Shown: positions 8,152 to 18,703, counted from the first letter of the stretch. The stretch: 64,000 nt of DNA from Leeuwenhoekiella blandensis MED217 (GCF_000152985.1 NZ_CH672395.1:700678-764677); one strand, 5' to 3'. The notes: generated by a model not told the origin, from the letters alone. A program made the numbers and translations.

Positions 8152-8856
8152 CTACTTTTTAAGATGTTTACAGTAGTACGCGAGTAATTCCTCGGCAGAA
8201 GCGCCAAACCACTTTTTAACGTAGATTGCCCAAAAGTGATACTGCACATACCAAACCCCATACTTCTCATACATTCGCGCCGAAGATTTAATAGGATGTT
8301 GAATCACGACAAAACTGTTGCGCGCATACAATTCATTGATTAAAATGTTATCTTCATAAATGATGTAGCTTTCATCGAAACCGCCAATCTCATCAAAGAG
8401 TTGGCGCGTGATAAACTGACTTTGATCACCACCACGACAAGCCCTCCAACTGAATTTGGTGAACCAACTCGCCAGTTTCAACCACCAGTGTTTGCTGTCA
8501 AATTGCATTTTAAAACAGCCTGCCGGATTGCCATTTGCCACTTCTTTTTCAATCAACACATCAAAATGCTTTGGAGGAAAAGAATCTGCATGTAAAAAAT
8601 ACAGAATATCACCTTGTGCAACTTCTGCTCCAGCATTCATCTGTTTAGCGCGACCACGTTGCGAAGAGATGATTTGTAATGCAATTCGGTTAGCTTTAGC
8701 AAACTTTTTTGTTATTGTAATGGTATCGTCTGTGCTTCCACCATCAACCACGATTATCTCTACGGCAAGCACGCGTCCCACGTTGTTTTTAAGGTGCGTT
8801 AAAAGACAGGGTAAATGAGCAGATTCATTAAGAACCGGAATAATGATACTTATCAT
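8152..8856 (-). CDS. Arsenosugar-biosynthesis-type family 2 glycosyltransferase (TIGR04283-like)
   Basis: A 234-residue GT2 starting MISIIIPVLNESAHL, with EIIVVDGGSTDDT, the nucleotide-binding FLHADSFPP, and the family hallmark SQRGRAKQMNAGA. The hallmark fits the TIGR04283 group often found with the radical-SAM protein ArsS and a TIGR04282 protein. Neither partner is in this window, so participation in arsenosugar formation is inferred from family only. A weak -7-like box (TAGATTTG) lies at 8904-8897. Confidence 0.8.
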   Translation of the reverse strand: MISIIIPVLNESAHLPCLLTHLKNNVGRVLAVEIIVVDGGSTDDTITITKKFAKANRIALQIISSQRGRAKQMNAGAEVAQGDILYFLHADSFPPKHFDVLIEKEVANGNPAGCFKMQFDSKHWWLKLASWFTKFSWRACRGGDQSQFITRQLFDEIGGFDESYIIYEDNILINELYARNSFVVIQHPIKSSARMYEKYGVWYVQYHFWAIYVKKWFGASAEELLAYYCKHLKK

Positions 8857-8937
8857 TCAAAAATGTTCTGGCAGGTTTTAGATTGAAGGGGATTTTCAAA
8901 TCTAATGGAATTCAATTAATTATAATAACAATTAGAA

Positions 8938-9729
8938 TTATTGTTCGTTCAACTTCCAGTCGTAATTCTTGTAAGAGACATTTGTGCCTGAGTTGATCTT
9001 TGTTGTGCTGTATTGATTTACATAGTCAATAATCGTTGGTGTTTTATCACTGATGAAATCCTTTTTATACCAGTCAAAAATCGAAGAAAGCTTTGCGCTG
9101 TTTTTTGAAATTTCGTTTTTATCAGAGTTGATAAACTCCTCTGTAGCACGATCTAATTGTTCATTGATCTTTCCTGCAGTATAAGCTTCATCCAATAATT
9201 TTGGACAAGACATTGAAGCGCAATTGATGGCAAAATGAATGCGAGGTTCATTCATTTTACGTAAAACGCCGTTTTCAATTCCGCCTAAAGAAAGGGTTTT
9301 ATTTCCTACGGGTACAATGCTTTTGGTCCACGCACCATTGATGTCTTTGATACTTTCTACGGGATAATTGTTCAAAATCAAATCTACTGTATAGGCATTG
9401 TAAAGATTGATGTAGTAAGCCAAAAGTTCCTGTACAGACCATTCCTTTGAAGGTTCATAAGAAGAAAGCTGTTCTAAATAATTGTTCAGTTTACTTCGGT
9501 CTTTTTCAAAACCTTTATAATCTACCATTCCATTTGCATCCACGTGTTTTTTAAGCAATGCGTCCCAGGTGCTGTGGTCTACATTTTCAACTGAATTAGC
9601 CGTGGAAGAGGTGAGTTTGTCGGGAGCTTGTTTCGTAGGCTGGCCGCCACTGGTGATTCCGGCAGCAGAAAGTAAATTGCAGCTGTGTAGGGTGATGGCT
9701 AATATTATAAGTATGCCGATGCGTTTCAT
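8938..9729 (-). CDS. DUF547 lipoprotein
   Basis: A 263-residue protein with an N-terminal lipoprotein signal (MKRIGILIILAITLHSC). The body is a DUF547 domain: STWDALLKKHVDANGMVDY, LAYYINLYNAYTVDLIL, the conserved HFAINCASMSCP, and a C-terminal region with SIFDWYKKDF. The Cys/His/Tyr arrangement recalls papain-like/transglutaminase folds, but no activity is established. ATG at 9729 gives the better signal peptide; another ATG at 9741 is in frame. Confidence 0.85.
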   Translation of the reverse strand: MKRIGILIILAITLHSCNLLSAAGITSGGQPTKQAPDKLTSSTANSVENVDHSTWDALLKKHVDANGMVDYKGFEKDRSKLNNYLEQLSSYEPSKEWSVQELLAYYINLYNAYTVDLILNNYPVESIKDINGAWTKSIVPVGNKTLSLGGIENGVLRKMNEPRIHFAINCASMSCPKLLDEAYTAGKINEQLDRATEEFINSDKNEISKNSAKLSSIFDWYKKDFISDKTPTIIDYVNQYSTTKINSGTNVSYKNYDWKLNEQ

Positions 9730-9929
9730 AAGTAAATACATAAACTAGATTGTTTAACAATATATACGCAAGATAACGGGATGCAGATTTGAGCAGCGTC
9801 ATATTAACAGCATCCTTAACAGATTTTGTGTAAAATTTACAGTTTGTAGCTCTTAAATGTGTTTATGGTATTGATTTATTGAATATTAGCTAAAATATTG
9901 CATATTAATTTCTGTGCCGTTAATTATCG

Positions 9930-9937
9930 TAATTTTG
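9930..9937 (+). promoter_or_regulatory. Promoter -7 box of der
   Basis: TAATTTTG matches the Bacteroidota TAnnTTTG -7 element. It predicts a leader of about 95 nt before the der ATG. A TTG at 9897 is 30 bp upstream, longer than usual. The leader begins with a possible hairpin at 9951-9973. Confidence 0.6.
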
Positions 9938-10037
9938 CAGCGCAAAAACTACCTTACCTAAAAAGGATTAAGGTGGTTCAATAGGAAACAAAAGCGTTTT
10001 CAAAACCCGTTTTGGGTTTAAGCACAAAGTAAGATTT

Positions 10038-11339
10038 ATGAGTATTGTAGCTATTGTAGGGAGACCTAATGTGGGAAAATCCACTTTTTTTAATCGCTTG
10101 ATTCAACGTAGGGAAGCTATTGTTGATTCGGTAAGCGGTGTTACTCGTGACCGTCACTACGGAAAAACCGATTGGAATGGTAAGGAGTTTTCGGTAATTG
10201 ATACCGGAGGTTATGTACGTGGAAGTGATGACATTTTTGAAGAACAGATCGATAAGCAAGTAGAGCTTGCGATCGATGAAGCAGATGCCATTATTTTTAT
10301 GGTAGATGTAGAAGCCGGCGTTACCGGGATGGATGAGGATGTAGCCACGTTATTAAGACGCCAGTCAAAGCCTGTATTCCTCGTCGTAAACAAGGTTGAT
10401 AACGCGATGCGTCAAGATGATGCTGTTGAGTTTTACAATCTGGGATTAGGAGAATATTATACGATTGCGAGTATAAGCGGTAGTGGTACCGGTGATTTAC
10501 TCGATGCAGTTGTAGAAGTGTTACCGGAGAAAGTTGAAGAAGAAGAATCTGTGTTGCCGCGCTTTGCGGTGGTAGGTAGACCTAATGCCGGGAAGTCTTC
10601 GTTTATCAATGCGTTAATAGGTGAAGATCGTTATATCGTAACCGATATCGCAGGAACTACACGCGATGCCATTGATACCAAATACAATCGTTTTGGTTTT
10701 GAATTCAATCTGGTAGATACTGCAGGAATTCGTCGTAAATCAAAAGTAAAAGAAGATCTTGAGTTCTATTCGGTGATGCGCTCGGTACGTGCCATTGAGC
10801 ATTGTGATGTTTGCTTATTGGTGGTAGATGCTACACGAGGTTTTGACGGGCAGGTGCAAAATATTTTTTGGTTGGCAGAACGTAACCGCAAGGGTATTGT
10901 GATTCTCATCAATAAATGGGATTTGGTTGAAAAGGAAAACAAAACAATACGTGAGTTTGAGAAACATATACGTGCGCAGATTGAACCTTTTACCGATGTG
11001 CCTATTGTGTTTATTTCAGCATTGACAAAACAGCGTGTTTATAAAGCGATCGAGACTGCGGTAAAAGTTTATGAGAGTAGAAGTACACGCATCAAAACCA
11101 GTGTGCTCAATGATTATATGTTGCCTATAATTGAAGCAACTCCGCCACCGGCGACTAAAGGGAAATACATCAAAATAAAATACTGTATGCAGCTGCCTAC
11201 GCCGCATCCGCAATTTGCATTCTTCTGCAATTTGCCGCAGTATGTAAAAGACCCGTACAGACGTTTTGTAGAAAATAAATTACGTGAGGAATTTGATTTT
11301 GAAGGTGTGCCTATCGCAGTGTACTTCCGTAAGAAATAG
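10038..11339 (+). CDS. der: Ribosome biogenesis GTPase Der (EngA)
   Basis: A 433-residue protein with two consecutive GTPase domains and a C-terminal KH-like domain, the architecture unique to Der. First domain: GRPNVGKS at residues 8-15, DTGG, NKVD. Second domain: GRPNAGKS near residue 180, DTAG, NKWD. The C-terminus holds the [17 protein letters not shown] region of the KH-like domain. It acts in 50S subunit maturation. The length is normal and the ATG is at a conserved position. It is a single-gene unit, ended by a 40-bp palindrome. Confidence 0.97.
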   Translation: MSIVAIVGRPNVGKSTFFNRLIQRREAIVDSVSGVTRDRHYGKTDWNGKEFSVIDTGGYVRGSDDIFEEQIDKQVELAIDEADAIIFMVDVEAGVTGMDEDVATLLRRQSKPVFLVVNKVDNAMRQDDAVEFYNLGLGEYYTIASISGSGTGDLLDAVVEVLPEKVEEEESVLPRFAVVGRPNAGKSSFINALIGEDRYIVTDIAGTTRDAIDTKYNRFGFEFNLVDTAGIRRKSKVKEDLEFYSVMRSVRAIEHCDVCLLVVDATRGFDGQVQNIFWLAERNRKGIVILINKWDLVEKENKTIREFEKHIRAQIEPFTDVPIVFISALTKQRVYKAIETAVKVYESRSTRIKTSVLNDYMLPIIEATPPPATKGKYIKIKYCMQLPTPHPQFAFFCNLPQYVKDPYRRFVENKLREEFDFEGVPIAVYFRKK

Positions 11340-11360
11340 GATAAGGATTCAATAATTGAT

Positions 11361-11400
11361 TGTAAAAACCCACATTTTTTAAAAAATGTGGGTTTTTACA
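11361..11400. terminator. 40-bp perfect palindromic terminator after der
   Basis: TGTAAAAACCCACATTTTTT is followed immediately by its exact reverse complement. The stem includes an AAAAACCCACA/TGTGGGTTTTT block, so it can terminate in both directions. It insulates der from the outer-membrane genes. Confidence 0.88.
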
Positions 11401-11461
11401 TTAAACCTTTTATGTTTTTTGCAGTCCTAGAATAAACGTACAATGTACATATATTACCTTT

Positions 11462-14200
11462 ATGAAGCAGATTATACTCTTAATCGTTGGACTGCTGGCA
11501 CTACAACAAGGTGCTGCGCAAGATTTTCAATTAAACGGAACCATAAAAGATAATAATGGAGTTCCTTTAGAATCTGCCACGGTTTATGTCGAAAAAATAA
11601 GTGACAGTACGCTGGTTACTTATGGAATTTCAGACCGGGAAGGTTTTTTTGAGATGGAAGGCAGAACCGATCAAGAGCAACTGAACCTATTTGTTTCTTA
11701 TGCAGGATTCAAACCTTTGCGTCAGGTAATAACGATAAAACCGAATATCGCTTTAGGCGAAATCAAACTCGAAGTCCAAGACAACTTGCTGGATGAGGTC
11801 ATCGTCGTTGCAGACCGCGCACCAGTGACCCTTAAAAAAGATACGCTAGAGTTTAATGCCAACTCCTTTAAAACCCGACCCGATGCCAACCTCGAAGAAT
11901 TATTGAAAAAGCTTCCGGGTGCAGAAGTAGATTCTGATGGAGCGATCACCATAAATGGAAAACCGGTTTCTAGGATTCTCGTTAATGGGAAAGAGTTTTT
12001 TGGAGACGATCCTAAAATCGCGACAAAAAACCTTCCGAAGGAAATTATTGAAAAGCTTCAGGTGGTTGACACCAAAACCAAAGCTCAAGAATTTACCGGA
12101 GAATCTGGAGATTCTGAAAATAAGACAATCAACATTACCATTAAAAAGGATAAGAATAAAGGGTATTTCGCCAGAGGAACTATTGGCGGTGGTACAGACG
12201 GCCGCTATGAAATGAGCGGGATAGGGAACATATTTAAAGACAATATGCGCACCACCATTCTTGCAGGTTCTAATAATATAAACAGTTCAGGATTTGAGTT
12301 TGATGATATTTATGGGATGATGGGCCGCAGCGGTGCGCGTGCGGTTGCTTCAGGAAATCGAAGTGGTGGCATCACAAAATCTGAAACTGCAGGAGCTAAT
12401 TATAGCAATGAATGGTCTGATAAATATGAGTTGAATGGGGATTACTATTTTGACCGGTCTAATACCGATACTCGCAACCGCACCGAGCGTGAAAACATTC
12501 TGCCAGATACTACTTATTATTCAAATTCAGAGAATACCAGTAATGCTATAAACGACAGGCATCGGGCAAATGCACGCTTTGAAGTAGAGTTTGACACGCT
12601 TACCCGTTTGTCATATTCACCGCGTTTTAATACCAGTAAAACAAAGTCTTTGCGCAGTACGATGGCAAATTCTTTAGATGGAAACAGAGATTTGGTAAAC
12701 AATACAGAAACTTCAAGTCAAGATGATGTTTATAATTTGAATTTTAGAAATGAGATTGACTTTATAAAACGTTTTGGAAGTCGTGGCGCCTTTTTAAGAA
12801 TGGAAGTTTCGCAGAATTATGACAATCAGGAAAATGACAACTTTTACTATTCTGAAAGTGAGTTTTTTGGTGATGATGCACGTACCGAAATTCAGGATCA
12901 ATTTATAGATGAAGATGAGAAAGAATACCAATACGGTTTAGAAGTTGAGCAGCGTCTCGTGCTGGCTACTGACTTTTTTATGGATCTGGCCTATGATTTT
13001 TCTTCCTCAAGGTCTACAAATAAACGCTACATCTATGATGCAGATGCGAGTGGTAATTATACGGTGCTTAACGACAGTTTGAGCAGTGATTTTGAAGTGA
13101 ACACCTATAGACATACACCCAACATTGGTTTTAATTATGACCACGAGGCCTGGCGGATCAATACCAATGTAGGTTTGTTGAACACGATTCTTCAGAATGA
13201 AAACTTGCTCAATCCGGCTAATTTTGACAATACGTATAACAACTTGTATTTAAGCGCGCGAGTACGTTATGAGCTTGAACGTTCAAAAAGTATTTCGGTA
13301 GATTATCGTACCAATGCAAATACGCCTTCTATTCGCCAGCTACAACCCGTAGCAGATAGAACCAATCCTTTAAATATCGTAGTGGGTAATCCTGCATTGC
13401 GTCCGGCTTATAGTCATAATATTGGAGCTAATTTTAGAAGTTTCAATTTTGGTGCCGGTGGCGGAAGCGGAATCTTCAGTTCGTTTGATCTTAGCTTTAC
13501 AGAAAATCAGGTAGTTTCTGTAAGTACTATTGGTGACGATTTAAGACGTACGACAACCTATGCCAACGTTGATGGGGCGATGTCTGCGGGAGCACGTATT
13601 TTCTATACTAAAAGCAGCCGCAAAGAGGAGAAAGAATTTAGATACAATTTCACCTTAAGGGGTAATTTTAGCCGAAACGTAGGTTTTACAAATGGAACAT
13701 TATTCAACTCTGAGCGTTTTAGTCTTTCTCCCGGAGTGCGTATGACTTATGCCATTCAAGAGGTTTTTGAAGTCAATCCAAGTTATAACCTGACGTATAA
13801 CGATACCAGATACTCAATCAATGAAAACCGAAACGAAGACTTTATCAATCACCGTGTAGGTTTTGAAGCGACTACTTTTTGGCCAAAGAATGTCATTTTT
13901 GGTAACGACATCAGTTATAACTACAACGGAAACGTGTCTCCCGGATTTCAGAATTCTTCCATTTTATGGAATACCAGTTTAGGCTATCAATTTCTTGATG
14001 AGAAAGCTACACTGAAACTTAAAGTTTATGATGTGCTCGATCAAGTAGTAGATACACGACGTATCATTGGTGACGATTACATTCAGGATACAAACAGTTT
14101 GATTCTAACGCAATACGCGATGCTAAGTTTTACGTATAAGTTGAGCAACTTTGGTGGTCAATCAGGTAATCGACGAGGTGGCCCGCCTAGAAGACGTTAA
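11462..14200 (+). CDS. Outer-membrane beta-barrel protein with carboxypeptidase-like domain (paralogue 1)
   Basis: A 912-residue protein with a signal peptide ending GAAQD. An N-terminal carboxypeptidase-regulatory-like beta-sandwich (about residues 24-110, FQLNGTIKDNNGVPLESATV) is followed by a plug-like segment (LDEVIVVADRAPVTLKKDTL) and a large TonB-receptor-like barrel of the outer membrane beta-barrel type. A short Arg-rich tail (RRGGPPRRR) replaces the usual terminal aromatic residue. There is no SusD partner. The next gene is a clear paralogue with the same domains, so the pair arose by tandem duplication. Cargo unknown. Confidence 0.85.
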   Translation: MKQIILLIVGLLALQQGAAQDFQLNGTIKDNNGVPLESATVYVEKISDSTLVTYGISDREGFFEMEGRTDQEQLNLFVSYAGFKPLRQVITIKPNIALGEIKLEVQDNLLDEVIVVADRAPVTLKKDTLEFNANSFKTRPDANLEELLKKLPGAEVDSDGAITINGKPVSRILVNGKEFFGDDPKIATKNLPKEIIEKLQVVDTKTKAQEFTGESGDSENKTINITIKKDKNKGYFARGTIGGGTDGRYEMSGIGNIFKDNMRTTILAGSNNINSSGFEFDDIYGMMGRSGARAVASGNRSGGITKSETAGANYSNEWSDKYELNGDYYFDRSNTDTRNRTERENILPDTTYYSNSENTSNAINDRHRANARFEVEFDTLTRLSYSPRFNTSKTKSLRSTMANSLDGNRDLVNNTETSSQDDVYNLNFRNEIDFIKRFGSRGAFLRMEVSQNYDNQENDNFYYSESEFFGDDARTEIQDQFIDEDEKEYQYGLEVEQRLVLATDFFMDLAYDFSSSRSTNKRYIYDADASGNYTVLNDSLSSDFEVNTYRHTPNIGFNYDHEAWRINTNVGLLNTILQNENLLNPANFDNTYNNLYLSARVRYELERSKSISVDYRTNANTPSIRQLQPVADRTNPLNIVVGNPALRPAYSHNIGANFRSFNFGAGGGSGIFSSFDLSFTENQVVSVSTIGDDLRRTTTYANVDGAMSAGARIFYTKSSRKEEKEFRYNFTLRGNFSRNVGFTNGTLFNSERFSLSPGVRMTYAIQEVFEVNPSYNLTYNDTRYSINENRNEDFINHRVGFEATTFWPKNVIFGNDISYNYNGNVSPGFQNSSILWNTSLGYQFLDEKATLKLKVYDVLDQVVDTRRIIGDDYIQDTNSLILTQYAMLSFTYKLSNFGGQSGNRRGGPPRRR

Positions 14201-14315
14201 TCTATTAAATGGCTCAGAAGTAATACGTTTTACGTTAAAGTTATCTTAAACTCGATAACTAATTTTTTAGTTATTTAAGAAATCTATTTATTCGTGTATC
14301 AATCAAAAAACAATC

Positions 14316-17117
14316 ATGATCAATCGTTATTTAATTGCCTTAGTGCTAGGCATGTTCTTTTTAAGCACATCTGCCCAAGATTTTCAAATCACCGGTAAAC
14401 TTATTGACCAGGAACAGAAAACTCCTTTAGAAGCGGCAACTGTTGTTCTAGAAACCCTTCAGGATAGTACCGTGATCAGTTACACCATAAGTGATCGCAA
14501 TGGTCTCTTTGAACTAAGCGGAAAGTCTAATATTCAAAAGGCAAATCTATTTGTCACTTTTGTAGGTTATCAATCTTACGAGCAGCAAATTGACTTTACT
14601 AACGAGCGTAGTATTAATCTAGGTGATATTCCGCTAGAATTTCAAGTAGAGTCCTTAGGTGATGTTGTGGTAAAAGGGAGAGCTGCGCCTGTTGTGATCA
14701 AGCAGGATACGCTTGAATTTAACGCAGCCTCTTTTAAAACCAAACCCGATGCAACGGTAGAGGATCTTTTAAAAGAATTACCGGGAGCAGAGGTAGATGC
14801 CGATGGTCAAATACGCATCAATGGGAAACCGGTTAATAATATTCTGGTTAATGGTAAACCGTTCTTTGGCGATGATCCTACCATTGCTACACGTAACCTT
14901 ACCAAGGAGTTGATCAATAAAATTCAGGTTGTTGATACAAAAACAGAGTCTGAAGAATTTGCCGGTGAACAAGGCGATAGTGAAAATAAAACCATCAACA
15001 TCACCATTGATGAAGATAAGAATAAAGGACTTTTTGGCCGGGTAGCTGCGGGTGGTGGCACCGATAATCGTTTTGAGTTTGCAGGTATTGGAAATTACTT
15101 TGACAATGATCTGCGTTTCAGTTTGCTGGGAAGCGGAAATAACATCAATTCACCTGGATTTAGTTTTGGAGAGATCGAAAAGATGTTTGGTAATGCAAGC
15201 TATATTTCAGTAAGCAGCAACGGAGGTTTTAATGTAGGTGGAAGAAGTTTTGGAATGGGGCAAGGTATCGTCAACTCGCGTAACGCAGGGATGAATTTTG
15301 CCAATGATTTTGGCGAAGCGATAGAGACTTCTGCAGATTACTTTTATTCGGGAGCCAATAGTTTTAATGAAACCGACAGGGTACGTGAAAACATCTTGCC
15401 AGATAACCGCTTTACCTCAATAAGTGATTCTCGCACCGATTCTAATACCGATAACCATTCTGCAAACCTTAGGTTTCAAGCCGAAATAGATTCGACATTT
15501 ATGGTAGAATTTCGTCCTTCTCTTAACTATACGCTAGGAACCAACAGCAGTTCGGGAAGTTCAGTAACCACAAACGAAGCCGGAGACTTGGTAAATGACA
15601 GCGAGTACGACAACTTTAATGATCGTACGACGCGTAATTTGAGTAATCGTCTTACCGCGACCAAACGTTATGGAGAAAAGGGGGGATTTATTCGAATCAA
15701 TGGTAATCTTCAGTTAGACGAGACAGAAAGCATCGATTTTACCAATTCAGAAACCAATGTTTACGGTACCGATGCCAGTCAGATTCTACGAAATCAGCGT
15801 ACCGATGGTGATAATAATACAGACGGAATTACTACAAATGTAAAGTGGCGCATTCCGCTTATTTCAAAAAAACTCTTTTTAGAGACCGAGTATGAGTTTA
15901 AGAATGAAAACCGCACTAATACGCAGTTGGTCTATGATTTTGATGCTGCCAGTCAGTCGTACAACCAACTCATCACTCCGCAGAGTACCGATTTTGAAAG
16001 TACAAACCGAAGTCATAAACCTCAATTTGGAGTAAGCTATAATTCAAAAAAACTCCGCGGAAGCATTAATGCAGCGTATGTAGCCCGAAAATTAACAGGT
16101 GAGGATTTGTTGACTGATGAAACCGGAAACCGAGTGCGTGATATTGATTTTGAGAATAATTTTAACGCCCTTGAAGCAACAGCTCGGTTGAACTATAATT
16201 TTACACAAAAACTAAGTTTGTGGTCTGCTTATAACTTAAGTAATAACGCACCAGATGTTAGACAACTTTCTCCCTATTTAGATGTTTCAGACCCGATTAA
16301 CACCGTTCAAGGTAATCCTAACTTGAGTCCTACCAATAGCCATAACTTCAATATGGGAGTCAACAATTATGATTGGGAGACTAGAAGTGGATTGTACTCT
16401 TATTTTGGCGCTACGTTTACTAATGATCAAGTGGTGAACCTTACTACTGTAGATGATAATTTTGTGCGATCTACCACTTTTACAAATGTAGATGGGGTGT
16501 ATAATGCTTACGGAAATCTAGGCTATAACAAAGACTACAAGCTGGATAGTCTTAGAACGTTAAAAGTTGAAGTAGGAATGAGTGGTGGTATCAATCGTTT
16601 TGTGAACTTTTTCAATGCAGATCAATATGCCAGTATCACTAAATCTATTTCGCCTAGTTTAGGCTTACGTTTTACCTGGACCGATTGGTTTGAGCTGCGT
16701 CCTGAATATAGAATTAGCTTTAATGAGACGACATTTAACCGTGATTTCTTTGATGGGCAAGAATTTACGCAGCACAATGCGCGCCTACGTACTACAACCT
16801 ATTTCCCGGAGTGGCTTACTTGGGAAAATGATATTAGATATACTTACAATCCAAATGTAGGAGCAGGATTTCAGCGGGACGCGGTATTCTGGAACACGTC
16901 ATTGGCGTATTCTTTCCTGAATAATAAAGCAATAGCGACCTTTAAAGTGTATGATTTGCTCAATCAAAATACCAACTCAAGACGTACAGCCACCCAATCC
17001 TATATTGAAGATGTGCAGAGTACTGTTTTACAACAGTATTTTATGTTGAGCTTCAGCTATAAATTCAATACGCTGGGTAAAAAAGGAGAAGTTAGAGAGA
17101 ATGGTTGGTGGGATTAA
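14316..17117 (+). CDS. Outer-membrane beta-barrel protein with carboxypeptidase-like domain (paralogue 2)
   Basis: A 933-residue paralogue of the preceding gene, with near-identical passages in the plug (DTLEFNAASFKTKPDATVED, VDTKTESEEF, GDSENKTINITI) and a more divergent barrel. A signal peptide (MINRYLIALVLGMFFLSTSA) precedes the carboxypeptidase-like domain. The tail ends ENGWWD. Its last 26 bp overlap the end of the convergent gene at 17092. Substrate unknown; no partner lipoprotein is adjacent. Confidence 0.85.
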   Translation: MINRYLIALVLGMFFLSTSAQDFQITGKLIDQEQKTPLEAATVVLETLQDSTVISYTISDRNGLFELSGKSNIQKANLFVTFVGYQSYEQQIDFTNERSINLGDIPLEFQVESLGDVVVKGRAAPVVIKQDTLEFNAASFKTKPDATVEDLLKELPGAEVDADGQIRINGKPVNNILVNGKPFFGDDPTIATRNLTKELINKIQVVDTKTESEEFAGEQGDSENKTINITIDEDKNKGLFGRVAAGGGTDNRFEFAGIGNYFDNDLRFSLLGSGNNINSPGFSFGEIEKMFGNASYISVSSNGGFNVGGRSFGMGQGIVNSRNAGMNFANDFGEAIETSADYFYSGANSFNETDRVRENILPDNRFTSISDSRTDSNTDNHSANLRFQAEIDSTFMVEFRPSLNYTLGTNSSSGSSVTTNEAGDLVNDSEYDNFNDRTTRNLSNRLTATKRYGEKGGFIRINGNLQLDETESIDFTNSETNVYGTDASQILRNQRTDGDNNTDGITTNVKWRIPLISKKLFLETEYEFKNENRTNTQLVYDFDAASQSYNQLITPQSTDFESTNRSHKPQFGVSYNSKKLRGSINAAYVARKLTGEDLLTDETGNRVRDIDFENNFNALEATARLNYNFTQKLSLWSAYNLSNNAPDVRQLSPYLDVSDPINTVQGNPNLSPTNSHNFNMGVNNYDWETRSGLYSYFGATFTNDQVVNLTTVDDNFVRSTTFTNVDGVYNAYGNLGYNKDYKLDSLRTLKVEVGMSGGINRFVNFFNADQYASITKSISPSLGLRFTWTDWFELRPEYRISFNETTFNRDFFDGQEFTQHNARLRTTTYFPEWLTWENDIRYTYNPNVGAGFQRDAVFWNTSLAYSFLNNKAIATFKVYDLLNQNTNSRRTATQSYIEDVQSTVLQQYFMLSFSYKFNTLGKKGEVRENGWWD

Positions 17118-18552
17118 TCAGGTCAAGTGTGACTTTGTATAAATTCTGGTTAATCATTTTAGATTTTAGCCAAGCATAAAAGCTTATAGCAAATAGGTCT
17201 TCACGCTCGAGACCGACCCATTCAAATGAACGATCAACTTCTTTGGTGAACGTATCAGATTGAACGTGCTTAGGGTTTGTGTAATAAATGCTCGCTAGCT
17301 TGATGAAGGTTAATACACGTTCTTCTCCAAGAGCTTTGAGTCTGTTGTAAAACCTTTTATGTAAAGATTTTTGTTTTTGCAAAACCAAATCCAGCTTGTC
17401 TAATTCTATCAGAAGTAGAAAGCCTATAATTTCTTTTTTAACTACCCAAGTAAGACCTTGATGTCTTTCATAGTAGTGGTCACTATGCTGAAATTTTTTA
17501 TAGATCTGATAGGCATCTTTATATCTGTTTTGATGAAAATAGAGTGTTGTTAAAAGGAGTTGAACTTGAGGTTCGTTACTTTTGATGTTTTCGCATAATT
17601 CAATAGCCGCTAAAGGGTTGCCTGAATAATTTAAAGTGAGCGATCTAAGAATTAATGTTTGATTACGAAATTGATAAAGATATCTTTTTGATAAAATAGA
17701 ATCAAGCTCATCTAAAAAGTCTAATGTCTTTTGGAAATTTTTATTTCTAAAGCTATTTGAAGCCATTAGATAGAGAATCTGTAAGTGATAATAGCTATGC
17801 TTATTTGAAGTTTTTTTTGTGTTTACGTGGCGAAAAGCTTCTTGCATTAAAGGTGAAATATCATAGTAATTACTTTCAGCTTCGGCAGTGTCGCAAAGAA
17901 GATCCATGAATTGGAAAAGAGACTTGTATGTGAAATCCTGGTTAGGAATTATATTAAAATAATCTAGTACTTCTTTTAGAGCTATATTTTTATTAGTTGT
18001 ACCTGCTCTTAATTTACGTTTTAAAGTTGCGTAGGCCTGTTTAAATTTAAGCGTGGTGTTCAACATCCTTAAATTTCGATCGCTATTATCTAAAATTGAG
18101 TTTAGGTTGATTTCTGGCAGTATAGCTGCATATTGCAATTGTGTATCATAAATTTCGTGTAGCGCAGTGTGTAGTTCAAATTCAAAAGCAAGTTCTTCAG
18201 CCTTTGAAAGTGTTTTCCACCCAAGTTTAAAGAGCTTTTTTTCAAATAAAATGCGACTGGATAATAGAAGTTTTAAAGTGTCTGATTCTTCACTTGATTC
18301 CTTAGCAAAACTTTTGGATGCTATAAATTCAAGTAGACTATCACGCAAACGCTTACTTAGGGCGTGGTAAGCATTCCGATTCATTTTCTTATAAAGTGTT
18401 TGCGGTAATTCTTTGGTTTTACCCTGACAAATCATTTTGAATAAAAGTATGTTTTTAGCATCTCCTCGTCGGTTCTTCTTTTTAAGGAATTGTACTGCTT
18501 CCTTTTGTTCTTCATCCGAAAATGTACTTATCAATTTGAAAAGGTTGTTCAT
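17092..18552 (-). CDS. Helical repeat (TPR-like) cytoplasmic protein of unknown function
   Basis: A 486-residue protein without signal peptide or membrane segments. The N-terminus (MNNLFKLISTFSDEEQKEAV) and a basic ALSKRLRDSLLEF segment are followed by helical repeat-like stretches (for example KNFQKTLDFLDELDSILSKR, NRYKDAYQIYKKFQ), which suggest a TPR-type scaffold. No family was recognised with confidence. It is convergent with, and overlaps by 26 bp, an outer-membrane protein gene. Confidence 0.65.
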   Translation of the reverse strand: MNNLFKLISTFSDEEQKEAVQFLKKKNRRGDAKNILLFKMICQGKTKELPQTLYKKMNRNAYHALSKRLRDSLLEFIASKSFAKESSEESDTLKLLLSSRILFEKKLFKLGWKTLSKAEELAFEFELHTALHEIYDTQLQYAAILPEINLNSILDNSDRNLRMLNTTLKFKQAYATLKRKLRAGTTNKNIALKEVLDYFNIIPNQDFTYKSLFQFMDLLCDTAEAESNYYDISPLMQEAFRHVNTKKTSNKHSYYHLQILYLMASNSFRNKNFQKTLDFLDELDSILSKRYLYQFRNQTLILRSLTLNYSGNPLAAIELCENIKSNEPQVQLLLTTLYFHQNRYKDAYQIYKKFQHSDHYYERHQGLTWVVKKEIIGFLLLIELDKLDLVLQKQKSLHKRFYNRLKALGEERVLTFIKLASIYYTNPKHVQSDTFTKEVDRSFEWVGLEREDLFAISFYAWLKSKMINQNLYKVTLDLINPTNHSL

Positions 18553-18703
18553 TAAATAGTAAGTATTAATCGCTATAGTTACAGTAAATATAGTAGTTGC
18601 TGCGTATCAATTTACTTTTAAATCATAAGTATTTCTAAAAAACAGGTTTTCCTGATTTAGAAGCTACTCTCACATTTGTAGTGTAATTCTCAAAACAAAT
18701 ATT

